A stretch of 62,605 nucleotides of DNA from contig NZ_CALDMP010000005.1 in NCBI RefSeq assembly GCF_937915125.1, positions 1 to 62,605 of the forward strand, written 5' to 3'. The notes below the pieces were generated by a model. It was not told the DNA's origin. It did no database searches and saw only the letters and a list, made by a program, of their open reading frames with translations. This document shows positions 52,896-60,580 of this stretch, piece after piece (the first letter of the stretch is position 1; each line of letters begins with the position of its first letter). A program made the position numbers and the translations under genes. The DNA is from an uncultured Ruminococcus sp. Its GTDB lineage: Bacteria; Bacillota; Clostridia; Oscillospirales; Ruminococcaceae.

Positions 52896-52967
52896 CAGCG
52901 TTGTCTGAGGGCGTGTCAGTAAAAATATTTCTTCTGTCACGCAAAAGTTACTGTCACGCCTGAATCA
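52826..52967 (+). repeat. Cluster of TGACAGT/ACTGTCA repeats
   Basis: At least seven copies of TGACAGT or its complement ACTGTCA (several as GTTACTGTCACG) lie within 142 bases spanning the end of the RecA-fold gene. The density and mixed orientation resemble iterons or an operator cluster. Confidence 0.55.
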
Positions 52968-53420
52968 GGGCAAAACAAGGCGATTTGTGCCCTCCGGTTT
53001 TCAGTCGTAGAAGTTATCGAGTGCGTGCCCGCACAGGGCAATTTCGCGGTTTACTTTGCAGAAAAACGATACAAAACATCGCGCATTATTCCTTGCGAGA
53101 ATTCAGCTGCAAATTTAAGTTTTGAAATATTTCAAAATGTCCAGTCGGGTCACCGACCGGTCACGCACTTGCAAGTTAAAGCAACGGGGTTGCATTCACA
53201 GCAGACGGCAAAGCCGACTGCAATTCTGCGAGGTTTGAGAAGTTTCCACAAAGGGGTTGTAGAATCGAAAGATTAGAAATATAGGAGTTGTAAGCTTAGA
53301 AAACCGCATAGAATCTGCAAATTTTAAGGAGTTGTGCCGAATTTATAAAAATTTGAGATAGAAATGAAATATTGAAATGCTCAATTTAATTTTCACAAGT
53401 AAAACGAACGCAAGGATGTC
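52968..53420 (+). other. Decayed mobile-element sequence
   Basis: No intact gene. Six-frame readings give short frames with repeated stops. The ORF at 53025-53276 has no ribosome site and looks accidental. The region links the ATPase gene and the recombinase cassette. Confidence 0.4.
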
Positions 53421-53579
53421 ATGGAGGGCGATAAAGAAATGTCAAGGCAAAGAGAGATACCTAAAATTAATTCAGTTATTGTCACTTACAACGGCAACAA
53501 AAAGTTATTCGATAAATTCGTAGAAGGACTGATAAAAAATTACCTATCCTTTATTGGTAAGGTAGAATTCAAACCGTAG
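53421..53579 (+). CDS. Small protein preceding the recombinase
   Basis: A 52-residue protein (MEGDKEMSRQREIPKINSVIVTYNGNKK... VGKVEFKP-like end IGKVEFKP) with AAGGA upstream; ATG 53439 is a second possible start with GGAGGG upstream. Short proteins of this kind often lie just before serine recombinases on Firmicute elements. Function unknown. Confidence 0.55.
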   Translation: MEGDKEMSRQREIPKINSVIVTYNGNKKLFDKFVEGLIKNYLSFIGKVEFKP

Positions 53580-53660
53580 GTCTGGACTTGTGAGCAGTAA
53601 TGTGGTATGGTGTGTCGTAACACCCGAAAGGGTGATGCGACTGCCAGAGGAGGTAAAAAA

Positions 53661-55220
53661 ATGAAGGTATGGCTATACTATCGCCTGTCCAGAGATGAAG
53701 ATGAGGAAATGAACAGTCTTCAAAATCAGCGGCAGATACTTGCCGACTACGCAGAACAGAACGGTCATGAAATTGTCGGTGAAAGCTTTGATGACAACGT
53801 TTCAGGCATGACGTTTCAAAGAAAAGGTCTTGGGGAACTTGAACTTGCGGTGGATGAAAACAGAATAGATGCTGTGCTGGTAAAAGATTTGTCCCGTCTG
53901 GGCAGACACAGAACACAGACTGCGTTGTTCATAGATCACCTCAGAGAGAACAATGTCAAGGTGATTTCTGTGACTGAGGGCATTGACACAGCAAATGAAA
54001 ACGACGATTTGCTGATAGGATTCAAGCAGATTTTCAATGATTTTTATGCGAAAGACATAAGCAAAAAAGTCAGGGCAGGGGTGCGTCAAAAGCAGAAGAA
54101 CGGCATGGTTGTAAATCTTCCGATGGGATATTACAAGGACAAAAACACAAACGAAGTTCTGATTGACGAGATTGCAGCCGACATTATTCGGGAGATTTTT
54201 CAGAAATATATCGACGGTTACGGTCTTACTACCATAGCAAGGGAGTTAAACAGCCGAAACATAAAGTCACCGGAGTACTTTTCACACAGAAAAACAGGAG
54301 CACAGCGAACACAGATGTGTCAGAAATTTCTATGGACTCAGACGACGGTCAAACGGCTGCTTCAGAATGAAATTTACACAGGAACGCTTGTGAATCACAA
54401 AACTGTTACGAGCAAAATTTACAAGACCAGAAGCTTTGTTCCGGATAATGAACAGTACAGGCATGAAAACTTTCTGCCGCCGATAATTGATATGAATGTG
54501 TGGGATAAGGCACAGATATTGCTTGAACAGCGTCCGAAATCTAATGTAAGGGCGGCTGACGGCAGGAAGATACATAGATACTGCGGCATGATAAAATGTG
54601 CAGAATGCGGAGCAATTCTGATAGCCAAAAGGAGAAAATATTCTGACGGAACAGAATGGGTGGAGTACACCTGTAACAGTCACCACAGATACGGAAAAGA
54701 ATACTGTACTCCTCATAGAATCCGTGAAGAACAGCTTGATGAAATTGTAACTGGTGAAGTTCTGAGGCTGAAAAATAAGATACTGTACGAAAGTGAAAAG
54801 TACGATAAAATTATTAAGGACTGGCTGAAAGAAAAGCCGAGGTGTGAGCAGAGAATATCTCAGCACAAGGATAAAATATCTGTACTGAAAAATCAGATTG
54901 AGAATCTGATTATGGAGAGAATCGGTGACCGTGAACACGCTGAAATTTACAATGGCATGATAAAGAAACGTGAAGAAGAAATAGACTGTCTTGAACAGAA
55001 AATTGCTGATATTCTGAATTATTCCGAGGTCAGCCGGAAAAAGAAAGAGCAGCTGAAAAGTACTCAACAGCTGCTTGAAGAAGTGTTGAAAGAACCTAAA
55101 ATTACAGATGCTGATTTAAGGTTACTAATTGAAAAGGTACTTATTCATCAGAATGAAGATAAGAGTATTGATGTGCGGCTTGAATTTAATGGGGATTTTG
55201 ATGAAAAAGTGATTGGATAA
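53661..55220 (+). CDS. Large serine recombinase (site-specific integrase)
   Basis: Integrates and excises the element by serine-based strand exchange. The 519-residue protein has the resolvase domain (1-140: YYRLSRDEDEE with catalytic Ser, DNVSGMTFQRKGL, KDLSRLGRHR), the recombinase domain (155-290: GYYKDKNTNEVLIDE, IYTGTLVNHK), a zinc ribbon (CGMIKCAECGAIL ... CNSHHRYGKEYC) and a C-terminal coiled coil. GAGGAGGT precedes ATG 53661. It ends 37 bases from the tRNA-Leu it presumably targets. Serine integrases with tRNA targets are less usual than tyrosine ones. Confidence 0.94.
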   Translation: MKVWLYYRLSRDEDEEMNSLQNQRQILADYAEQNGHEIVGESFDDNVSGMTFQRKGLGELELAVDENRIDAVLVKDLSRLGRHRTQTALFIDHLRENNVKVISVTEGIDTANENDDLLIGFKQIFNDFYAKDISKKVRAGVRQKQKNGMVVNLPMGYYKDKNTNEVLIDEIAADIIREIFQKYIDGYGLTTIARELNSRNIKSPEYFSHRKTGAQRTQMCQKFLWTQTTVKRLLQNEIYTGTLVNHKTVTSKIYKTRSFVPDNEQYRHENFLPPIIDMNVWDKAQILLEQRPKSNVRAADGRKIHRYCGMIKCAECGAILIAKRRKYSDGTEWVEYTCNSHHRYGKEYCTPHRIREEQLDEIVTGEVLRLKNKILYESEKYDKIIKDWLKEKPRCEQRISQHKDKISVLKNQIENLIMERIGDREHAEIYNGMIKKREEEIDCLEQKIADILNYSEVSRKKKEQLKSTQQLLEEVLKEPKITDADLRLLIEKVLIHQNEDKSIDVRLEFNGDFDEKVIG

Positions 55221-55256
55221 AAATAACGGATTCCGTAAATGGGAATCCGTTTTGTA
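55221..55256. terminator. Bidirectional terminator between recombinase and tRNA-Leu
   Basis: ACGGATTCC and GGAATCCGT arms; the minus-strand T-run serves the tRNA and the plus side serves the recombinase. Confidence 0.75.
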
Positions 55257-55257
55257 T

Positions 55258-55342
55258 TGGTACGGGTGACAGGACTTGAACCTGCACACCTTTCGGCATT
55301 AGAACCTAAATCTAACGTGTCTGCCAGTTTCACCACACCCGC
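55258..55342 (-). tRNA. tRNA-Leu(UAG), element-borne
   Basis: An intact class II tRNA. Acceptor GCGGGTG pairs with CACCCGT, D-arm GTGGTGAAACTGGCAGACAC, anticodon stem TTAGA/TCTAA with loop TTTAGGT (anticodon UAG), long variable arm, T-arm GGTTCAAGTCC, encoded CCA. It restores the tRNA lost by integration. Its stems differ by compensatory changes from the split native gene. Confidence 0.95.
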
Positions 55343-55558
55343 ACATATTAAATTGCCTGTCAGATTTCACCTGCGGACAGTCACAGGGAATAAATGCACT
55401 GAAGTGTCGCAACCAAAATCTAACGTGTCTGCCAGTTTCACCACACCCGCACATATTAAATTGCCTGTCAGATTTCACCTGCGGACAGTCACAGGAAATA
55501 AATGCACTGAAGTGTCACAACCAAAATCTATCGTGTCTGCCAGTTTCACCACATCCGC
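55343..55558 (-). repeat. Two tandem 108-bp units, each with a dead tRNA-Leu 5' half
   Basis: Units 55343-55450 and 55451-55558 are direct repeats. Each has 73 bp of non-tRNA sequence followed by 35 bp of tRNA-Leu 5' half (55416-55450, GCGGGTG type; 55524-55558, GCGGATG type). Only the outer one matches the orphan 3' half at 43543. They record two integration events at the same spot. Confidence 0.9.
55524..55558 (-). pseudogene. Native tRNA-Leu(UAG) 5' half
   Basis: Acceptor GCGGATG, D-arm and anticodon 5' arm ATAGA of the original tRNA-Leu. It ends in the anticodon loop (ATTT). It completes the orphan 3' half at 43543-43593 and marks the right boundary of the element. Confidence 0.88.
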
Positions 55559-55580
55559 ATCGTTGTCTGGGACGCTTTTC

Positions 55581-55609
55581 AGTATAGCATATTTTTTGCA
55601 TTTTGTCAA
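55581..55609 (-). promoter_or_regulatory. Native tRNA-Leu promoter
   Basis: On the minus strand TTGACA and TATACT are separated by 17 bases, 22 bases before the native 5' half. It now drives a transcript with two tRNA fragments followed by the intact tRNA. Confidence 0.82.
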
Positions 55610-55751
55610 GGAAGCAAAATACAAATTTTATTGGTTCATTCAGAAATAGCTGTTGCCATGTCTACGGAACGCAGGTTGCCAAACTGGAAATGTTCTGTTA
55701 TACTGAATACAGAAAGCTTTCTCAGTAATTCTCAAACAGGAGGAAAATCAT

Positions 55752-56336
55752 ATGAATCGTTATGTCACTGGTCAGACTATTCAGACACTGCGGGAAAAGC
55801 GTGGATTTACCCAGCGGCAGCTGGCAGAACAGCTCTTTGTCAGTCACAAGACCATCTCCAAATGGGAAACCGGAAAGGGTCTCCCGGACATTACCCTGCT
55901 GGAACCTCTGGCAAAGGCGCTGGGCGTATCTGTTGCCGAACTTCTATCGGGTGACTATATTACCAACACCAACCGGAGCGCCAATATGCTGCATACACAA
56001 TTTTATGTGTGTCCGGTCTGCGGCAACGTGATTTATGCCGCAGGCGAAGGGGCTTTCAGCTGCTGCGGTATCACTCTTCCGCCGCTTCAGCCGGAGGAAC
56101 CGGACGAAGAACATGTTATGCACCTAGAACTCGTGGACGGCGAACGCTATGTGCGCATGGCACATCCCATGACAAAAACACACTACATCTCCTTTTTCGC
56201 TTGCGTCACATCCGACCGGGTCATTCTGACAAAGCTCTACCCGGAACAAAACCCGGAAGTATGTCTCCCAATGCGAGGACACGGTTGGATCTATGCCTAT
56301 TGTAACCAGCACGGATTTTTCCGGGTGCGTGTGTAA
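55752..56336 (+). CDS. XRE-family regulator fused to desulfoferrodoxin-like domain
   Basis: A 194-residue protein. Residues 5-60 form an XRE helix-turn-helix (LREKRGFTQRQLAEQLFVSHKTISKWETGKG). After a spacer, CPVCGN and CCGITLPPL resemble the desulfoferrodoxin zinc/iron ribbon, and the C-terminal half has HPMTKTHYISFFACV and YAYCNQHGFFRV, the His and Cys ligand regions of the superoxide-reductase fold. It may sense iron or oxidative stress by this domain. AGGAGG precedes the ATG. The catalytic ligand set is not certain to be complete, so a sensor is more likely than an enzyme. Confidence 0.85.
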   Translation: MNRYVTGQTIQTLREKRGFTQRQLAEQLFVSHKTISKWETGKGLPDITLLEPLAKALGVSVAELLSGDYITNTNRSANMLHTQFYVCPVCGNVIYAAGEGAFSCCGITLPPLQPEEPDEEHVMHLELVDGERYVRMAHPMTKTHYISFFACVTSDRVILTKLYPEQNPEVCLPMRGHGWIYAYCNQHGFFRVRV

Positions 56337-56375
56337 ATGGTGCCTTGCCGAAAAAATTGCTGGAAATGCACTTGA

Positions 56376-56547
56376 GGCAACACCGCACAAAGAGCGCCTG
56401 ACGGCTTTGCACGTCATATGCTTGCATCTTTTCCGTCATATTTCACAAAAATGCTCGTGAATACACAAAGTATTCACTGCGCTTTTTGTTTCATCTGACG
56501 AAAAATCTGACGGCGCATCTGACGCACAATCTTTGTGCGGTATTGCC
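56376..56547 (+). repeat. Family-1 repeat, 172-bp form
   Basis: Complete copy with perfect TTGA direct repeats (56372-56375 and 56548-56551). The right one is the start of the -35 box of a ychF promoter. Confidence 0.95.
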
Positions 56548-56621
56548 TTGACAAATCCGGTGAAATCGGCTATAAGTTATTTTGCATAAAACTTGACAAT
56601 CCCCGATGCCTATGCTATACT
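56548..56621 (+). promoter_or_regulatory. Tandem sigma-A promoters of ychF
   Basis: The upstream one is TTGACA (56548) and TATAAG (56571), spacing 17. The second is TTGACA (56593) and TATACT (56616), spacing 17. The first begins with the repeat target duplication. Confidence 0.8.
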
Positions 56622-56682
56622 ATAAAATAGTGTATTTCGGCAGAATGCCGGAGAATTACAGCAAAAAAGGATGGAAACTGCA

Positions 56683-57777
56683 ATGAAATTAGGTATGGTC
56701 GGGCTTCCCAACGTGGGAAAAAGCACGCTCTTTAACGCATTGACAAATGCAGGCGCAGAATCGGCAAACTACCCTTTCTGTACCATTGAAAAAAATGTAG
56801 GTATCGTCTCCGTACCGGACTCACGTCTGGACAAGTTGGCAGAGATGTACGATCCGGACAAGTTCACGCCTGCAACACTGGAATTCGTGGATATTGCCGG
56901 TCTGGTAAAGGGTGCGTCCAAGGGCGAAGGTCTGGGCAACAAATTCCTGGGCGATATCCGTGAAGTAGACGCCATTGTTCATGTGGTACGCTGCTTTGAG
57001 GATGAGAATATTATCCACGTAGACGGCAGGATCAACCCGGCTTCGGATATCGAAACCATCAATCTGGAACTGATCTTTTCCGACATGGAAATGGTGGCAC
57101 GCCGGATCGACCGCACCAAAAAGGCATTGAAAGGTGACAAGAAATTACAGGCACAGGTGGACTTTCTGGAACGGCTCCAGGCACATCTGGAAGAGGGCAA
57201 ATCTGCCCGCGGCTTCGACTTCACCGAGGATGAGCTTGCCTGGATGCATGACATGCCCCTGCTGTCTGCAAAGCCGGTGATCTATGCGGCGAATATGAGT
57301 GAGGAAGATTTCCGCAATAACATTGACACCAACGAGCATTATCAGACTGTCTGCAAGATCGCCCAGGAGGAACACGCCGCCGTACTTCCCATCTGCGCCA
57401 GAATGGAGGCAGAGATCGCCGACATGGAACCGGATGACAAAGCGATGTTCCTGGAAGATCTGGGGCTGGAGGAATCGGGTCTGAACCGGATCATCCGTGA
57501 GGGCTATGCACTGCTGGGACTGATCTCCTATCTGACTGCTGGAAAGCAGGAGGTTCGTGCCTGGACCATCACAAAGGGTACTCGTGCACCCCAGGCTGCC
57601 GGAAAGATCCACACAGACTTCGAAAAGGGTTTCATCCGTGCCGAAGTTGTCTCCTATGACGACCTGATGGCATGCGGTTCTATGACCGCTGCAAAGGAAA
57701 AGGGATTGGTTCGCCTGGAAGGAAAAGAGTATGTCATGCAGGACGGCGATATTGTACTGTTCCGGTTTAATGTATAA
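56683..57777 (+). CDS. ychF: Redox-regulated ATPase/GTPase YchF
   Basis: Obg-family P-loop ATPase linked to ribosomes and stress response. The 364-residue length matches the family. Seen: G1 GLPNVGKSTLFNAL (residues 7-20), G3 DIAGLVKGASKGEGLGN, NMSE in the place of the usual GTPase NKxD (YAANMSEED, the change that gives ATP preference), coiled coil in the middle and the TGS-like C-terminus (WTITKGTRAPQAAGKIHTDFEKGFIRAEV). ATG 56683 is used with AAGGATGG upstream; ATG 56671 adds four residues. Confidence 0.96.
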   Translation: MKLGMVGLPNVGKSTLFNALTNAGAESANYPFCTIEKNVGIVSVPDSRLDKLAEMYDPDKFTPATLEFVDIAGLVKGASKGEGLGNKFLGDIREVDAIVHVVRCFEDENIIHVDGRINPASDIETINLELIFSDMEMVARRIDRTKKALKGDKKLQAQVDFLERLQAHLEEGKSARGFDFTEDELAWMHDMPLLSAKPVIYAANMSEEDFRNNIDTNEHYQTVCKIAQEEHAAVLPICARMEAEIADMEPDDKAMFLEDLGLEESGLNRIIREGYALLGLISYLTAGKQEVRAWTITKGTRAPQAAGKIHTDFEKGFIRAEVVSYDDLMACGSMTAAKEKGLVRLEGKEYVMQDGDIVLFRFNV

Positions 57778-57838
57778 GGGCATACTACAAAAAGGTATTT
57801 CCGGATGGATTGAAATCCAAAAGAGTAGATAAAGTTAA

Positions 57839-57910
57839 GGGCATCTCTAAATACCCCGAATTCGTCAGATGTGCCGCAGATGACGGGTGAACGGGATTTT
57901 AGAGGTGCCC
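57839..57910. repeat. GGGCAYCTCTAAA inverted-repeat element
   Basis: GGGCATCTCTAAA and TTTTAGAGGTGCCC form the ends of a 72-bp palindrome unrelated to family 1. It abuts a family-1 copy. It may serve as the ychF terminator. Confidence 0.6.
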
Positions 57911-57914
57911 TTTA

Positions 57915-57960
57915 AGCAACACCGTGCAAAGCCGTCAGGCATTCTTTGTGCGGTGTTGCT
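57915..57960 (-). repeat. Family-1 repeat, 46-bp form
   Basis: Complete short copy with both outer bases changed in a compensating way (AGCAAC ... GTTGCT) and perfect TTTA direct repeats (57911-57914 and 57961-57964). Confidence 0.92.
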
Positions 57961-58111
57961 TTTATTTTTTGAAAAAGTATTGATTTTCTATCTGAATTAT
58001 GGTGTAATTATGATGCGTATTAGAGCACGTAGTGGAGCATATATGAAATATTTTATATGAATATGCTCCGATGTTGACATTTATAAGAATAATTATGACA
58101 AGGAGTTGAAA

Positions 58112-59917
58112 ATGAAACAATTTCAGTTTGAATATTCTAATGCAGCGGCATTTCGGGAAGAGCTGATCCGACTGAAACAGCGGCATGAGATCACTTCGCA
58201 GACGGCGATTGTGTTTCAGATCTATTCCGAACTGCTGGACTATGGAAAAATGGAAAAACTGAGCAGTGTGATCGAACAGGAGATGCCCGACGCCCTGTAT
58301 GTCGGCTGTTCTGCAAACGGCAATATACTCAACGGCCAATTTTCGTCTTCCAGTATTGTGATCATCTGTACGGTATTTGAAAAGCCGTCTACCAAGGTCA
58401 AGCTTCTTCAGTTTGATTTTGCTGCCGAAACGGTGGACAATGTGGTCAGCAGTCTGTTGAAAGAAGCGGAAGAGAATCCATGGGTAAAAGCCATTGAAAT
58501 GTATGTGACGATCCCTGAAATATCCACCTCTGGTTTTTGCGATGGATTGAAAGACCTGCGGCCGGATATTCAGGTTTTCGGCGGCGTTGCCTGTAGTGAT
58601 GATATCACCAGTTCAGCATCCTTTGTTTTTTCTAAAGCTGGGGAATGTTCTGACAGATCCATTGTGTTTCTTCTTTACGGCGGCGAAGAGTTTTATGTGG
58701 ATTCCATGTACGTTACCGGCTGGAAACCTCTGGGGAGAAAATTCTATGTGACAAAGGCAGAGGGCAGTATTCTGTATGAGCTTGATGGAAAGCCAGCCTA
58801 TGATGCTTACCGCAACTATCTGAATATCAAGAATGATGAGCATTTCTTTTATAATACTCTGGAATTTCCGCTTTTTTATGAGCATAACGGTATCACCATC
58901 CTGCGGACGCCTTTGACCAGCAATGCGGATGGCTCGCTGACTATGACTTCTGATATTGAGACTGGTTCTGTCACACGCATTGCGTATGGCAATCCCTGTA
59001 CAATTCTGGACATTGTGCAGGCAGACAGCCAGAAGATCCGTGACTTTCTTCCGGATGTACTGCATATATTTTCCTGTGCCGCAAGGCGTACTTTCTGGAA
59101 TTCAGATACTGAGACGATCAAAGAGCTTCAGCCCTTCAAGTCCATTGCGCCTACATCCGGCTTTTTTACTCACGGTGAATTCCTGCGTTCCAATGGTTGT
59201 CTGAATCAGCATAATGTCACACTTGTCATCGGGGCAATGCGTGAGGGAGAGCCGGTCTGCACGGCGGAGCCTGACAGTAGCACAGTGGAAAGTCTTTTGA
59301 AATCAGAAAAGGTGCCGGTTGTCACACGCCTTGCAACATTTATTGGTGCGGCAGCAGCAGAACTGGAGGAAATGAACCGCAAGCTGGAAACGGTTAACTA
59401 TGAGCTTGAGGTGGTCAATCACAAGCTTGAGCTTGCGGCAATCTATGACGGGCTGACCAATCTGTACAACCGTTCTGAGATCCAGAAGCGCATCACATAT
59501 TGTCTTTCTCATATTTCTGAAAATACTTTTTCGCTGATCATGCTTGATATTGACAATTTCAAGCGTGTCAATGATACATATGGTCATCAGGTTGGAGACA
59601 CTGTGATTATTGCTCTTTCCAAGATACTGCGCAGCGACATTGAAAAATATGCTCCGGGCGCATGTTCTGGCAGATGGGGCGGCGAGGAATTTATGGTGCT
59701 CCTGCCGGGCTGTGACAGCAAACAGGCGGTTTCCATTGCTGAGATGATCCGTAAGTGCTTTGCAGATACGGCATTTCCGGCGGCGACCAATCAGACAGTC
59801 AGTCTCGGTGTAACCCAGGCGAAGGATGACGAGGATCTGGATGCATTGTGTATCCGTGTCGATTCTGCCCTGTATCAGGCGAAAAAAACAGGGAAAAACA
59901 GGGTTAACGTGATGTAA
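58112..59917 (+). CDS. FIST-domain diguanylate cyclase
   Basis: Makes cyclic-di-GMP in response to a ligand. The 601-residue protein has FIST_N (about 35-225, LYVGCSANGNI) and FIST_C (230-400), a presumed small-molecule sensor, a coiled coil (405-440, ELEEMNRKLETVNYELEVVNHKLEL), then a GGDEF domain with DNFKRVNDTYGHQVGD and the active-site signature GGEEF. The inhibitory RxxD site is not seen at its usual place. No membrane segment, so it is cytosolic. AAGGAG lies six bases before ATG 58112. No other c-di-GMP gene is in the window. Confidence 0.92.
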   Translation: MKQFQFEYSNAAAFREELIRLKQRHEITSQTAIVFQIYSELLDYGKMEKLSSVIEQEMPDALYVGCSANGNILNGQFSSSSIVIICTVFEKPSTKVKLLQFDFAAETVDNVVSSLLKEAEENPWVKAIEMYVTIPEISTSGFCDGLKDLRPDIQVFGGVACSDDITSSASFVFSKAGECSDRSIVFLLYGGEEFYVDSMYVTGWKPLGRKFYVTKAEGSILYELDGKPAYDAYRNYLNIKNDEHFFYNTLEFPLFYEHNGITILRTPLTSNADGSLTMTSDIETGSVTRIAYGNPCTILDIVQADSQKIRDFLPDVLHIFSCAARRTFWNSDTETIKELQPFKSIAPTSGFFTHGEFLRSNGCLNQHNVTLVIGAMREGEPVCTAEPDSSTVESLLKSEKVPVVTRLATFIGAAAAELEEMNRKLETVNYELEVVNHKLELAAIYDGLTNLYNRSEIQKRITYCLSHISENTFSLIMLDIDNFKRVNDTYGHQVGDTVIIALSKILRSDIEKYAPGACSGRWGGEEFMVLLPGCDSKQAVSIAEMIRKCFADTAFPAATNQTVSLGVTQAKDDEDLDALCIRVDSALYQAKKTGKNRVNVM

Positions 59918-59954
59918 CTGGATAAGGCTACACCGCATAATGAACAGCAAACGA

Positions 59955-60022
59955 AGCGGGCATTGCCTCTGCAAAAGTCACACAATTTACGGTGATTTGC
60001 AGGGACGATGCCCGCTTTGCGC
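59955..60022 (+). terminator. Long hairpin after the cyclase gene
   Basis: AGCGGGCATTGCCTCTGCAAA pairs largely with TTTGCAGGGACGATGCCCGCT. It lacks a T-run, so it is either a terminator of unusual form or a miniature palindrome. Confidence 0.5.
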
Positions 60023-60040
60023 GATTTCCGATACAGCTAA

Positions 60041-60086
60041 GGCAATACCGCACAAAGAGCGCCTAGCGGCGTTGCACGGTGCTGCC
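60041..60086 (+). repeat. Family-1 repeat, 46-bp form
   Basis: Complete short copy; flanks CTAA and TTAC do not match, so the duplication has decayed or recombined. Confidence 0.85.
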
Positions 60087-60137
60087 TTACGTTTTTACGG
60101 CATAAAGCCAGTCATGCCGGGATCACGCCATATATTG

Positions 60138-60314
60138 TTACAGTGCATATTTGCATTTTTTCTTATCGCATTCTACGAATACGTTTATCTTGACGCAGGT
60201 TTCATTCTCTTTGTGTTTTTCTGCGCATTCAGCAACAACCGGCTCATCGTGGGAGCACTTGTCACACTCCACGTAGATGTTCAGCTCAACGCAGTTTGCG
60301 TTTTTCTCTTTCAT
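60138..60314 (-). CDS. Cys-rich small protein with internal duplication
   Basis: The 58-residue protein contains two copies of a CVELNIYVECDK-like unit (NCVELNIYVECDKC and TCVKINVFVECDKK), seven Cys in all, several in close pairs, plus His/Glu between. No signal peptide. AAAGGGG lies nine bases before ATG 60314; ATG 60323 is upstream but abuts that site. It could bind metal (metallothionein-like). I do not recognise a family. Confidence 0.65.
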   Translation of the reverse strand: MKEKNANCVELNIYVECDKCSHDEPVVAECAEKHKENETCVKINVFVECDKKKCKYAL

Positions 60315-60367
60315 GTGTTTCATCCCCTTTCACTGCATCATATGCAGCCATGGGGATTCTGTTCACG

Positions 60368-60556
60368 GGCAACACCGCACAAAGAGCGCCTTCCGGCTTT
60401 GCACGTCATATGCTTGCATCTTTTCCGTCATATTTCACAAAAATGCTCGTGAATACACAAAGTATTCACTGCGCTTTTTGTTTCATCTGACGAAAAATCT
60501 GACAAAGTTTATGCTCGTAGAGTACATCTGACGCACAATCTTTGTGCAGTATTGCC
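60368..60556 (+). repeat. Family-1 repeat, 189-bp form
   Basis: Complete copy, almost identical to 22125-22313; flanks CACG and CATG differ by one base. Confidence 0.92.
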
Positions 60557-60580
60557 CATGATATTTGTTTTTGAAAAATG

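Larger units (their letters stand above)
43594..55523. mobile_element. Integrated element in tRNA-Leu, about 11.9 kb
   Basis: Bounded by the two separated halves of one tRNA-Leu gene. It carries an IS256-type IS, an ECF sigma/Rhs toxin operon, a RecA-fold ATPase, a serine recombinase and a replacement tRNA. It is AT-rich compared with both flanks and has no family-1 repeat, while flanks have one per about 2.5 kb. Conjugation genes were not seen, so it is an integrative island, mobilisable or degraded. Confidence 0.85.

Noticed and set aside
53025..53276. 83-residue ORF between the RecA-fold gene and the recombinase
   Set aside because: No start site or recognisable domain; surrounding frames are decayed.
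60296..60490. Recurring short protein with FPSYFTKMLVNTQSIHCAF
   Set aside because: It appears wherever a long family-1 repeat is read in one frame, so it is a translation artefact of the hairpin, not a protein family.
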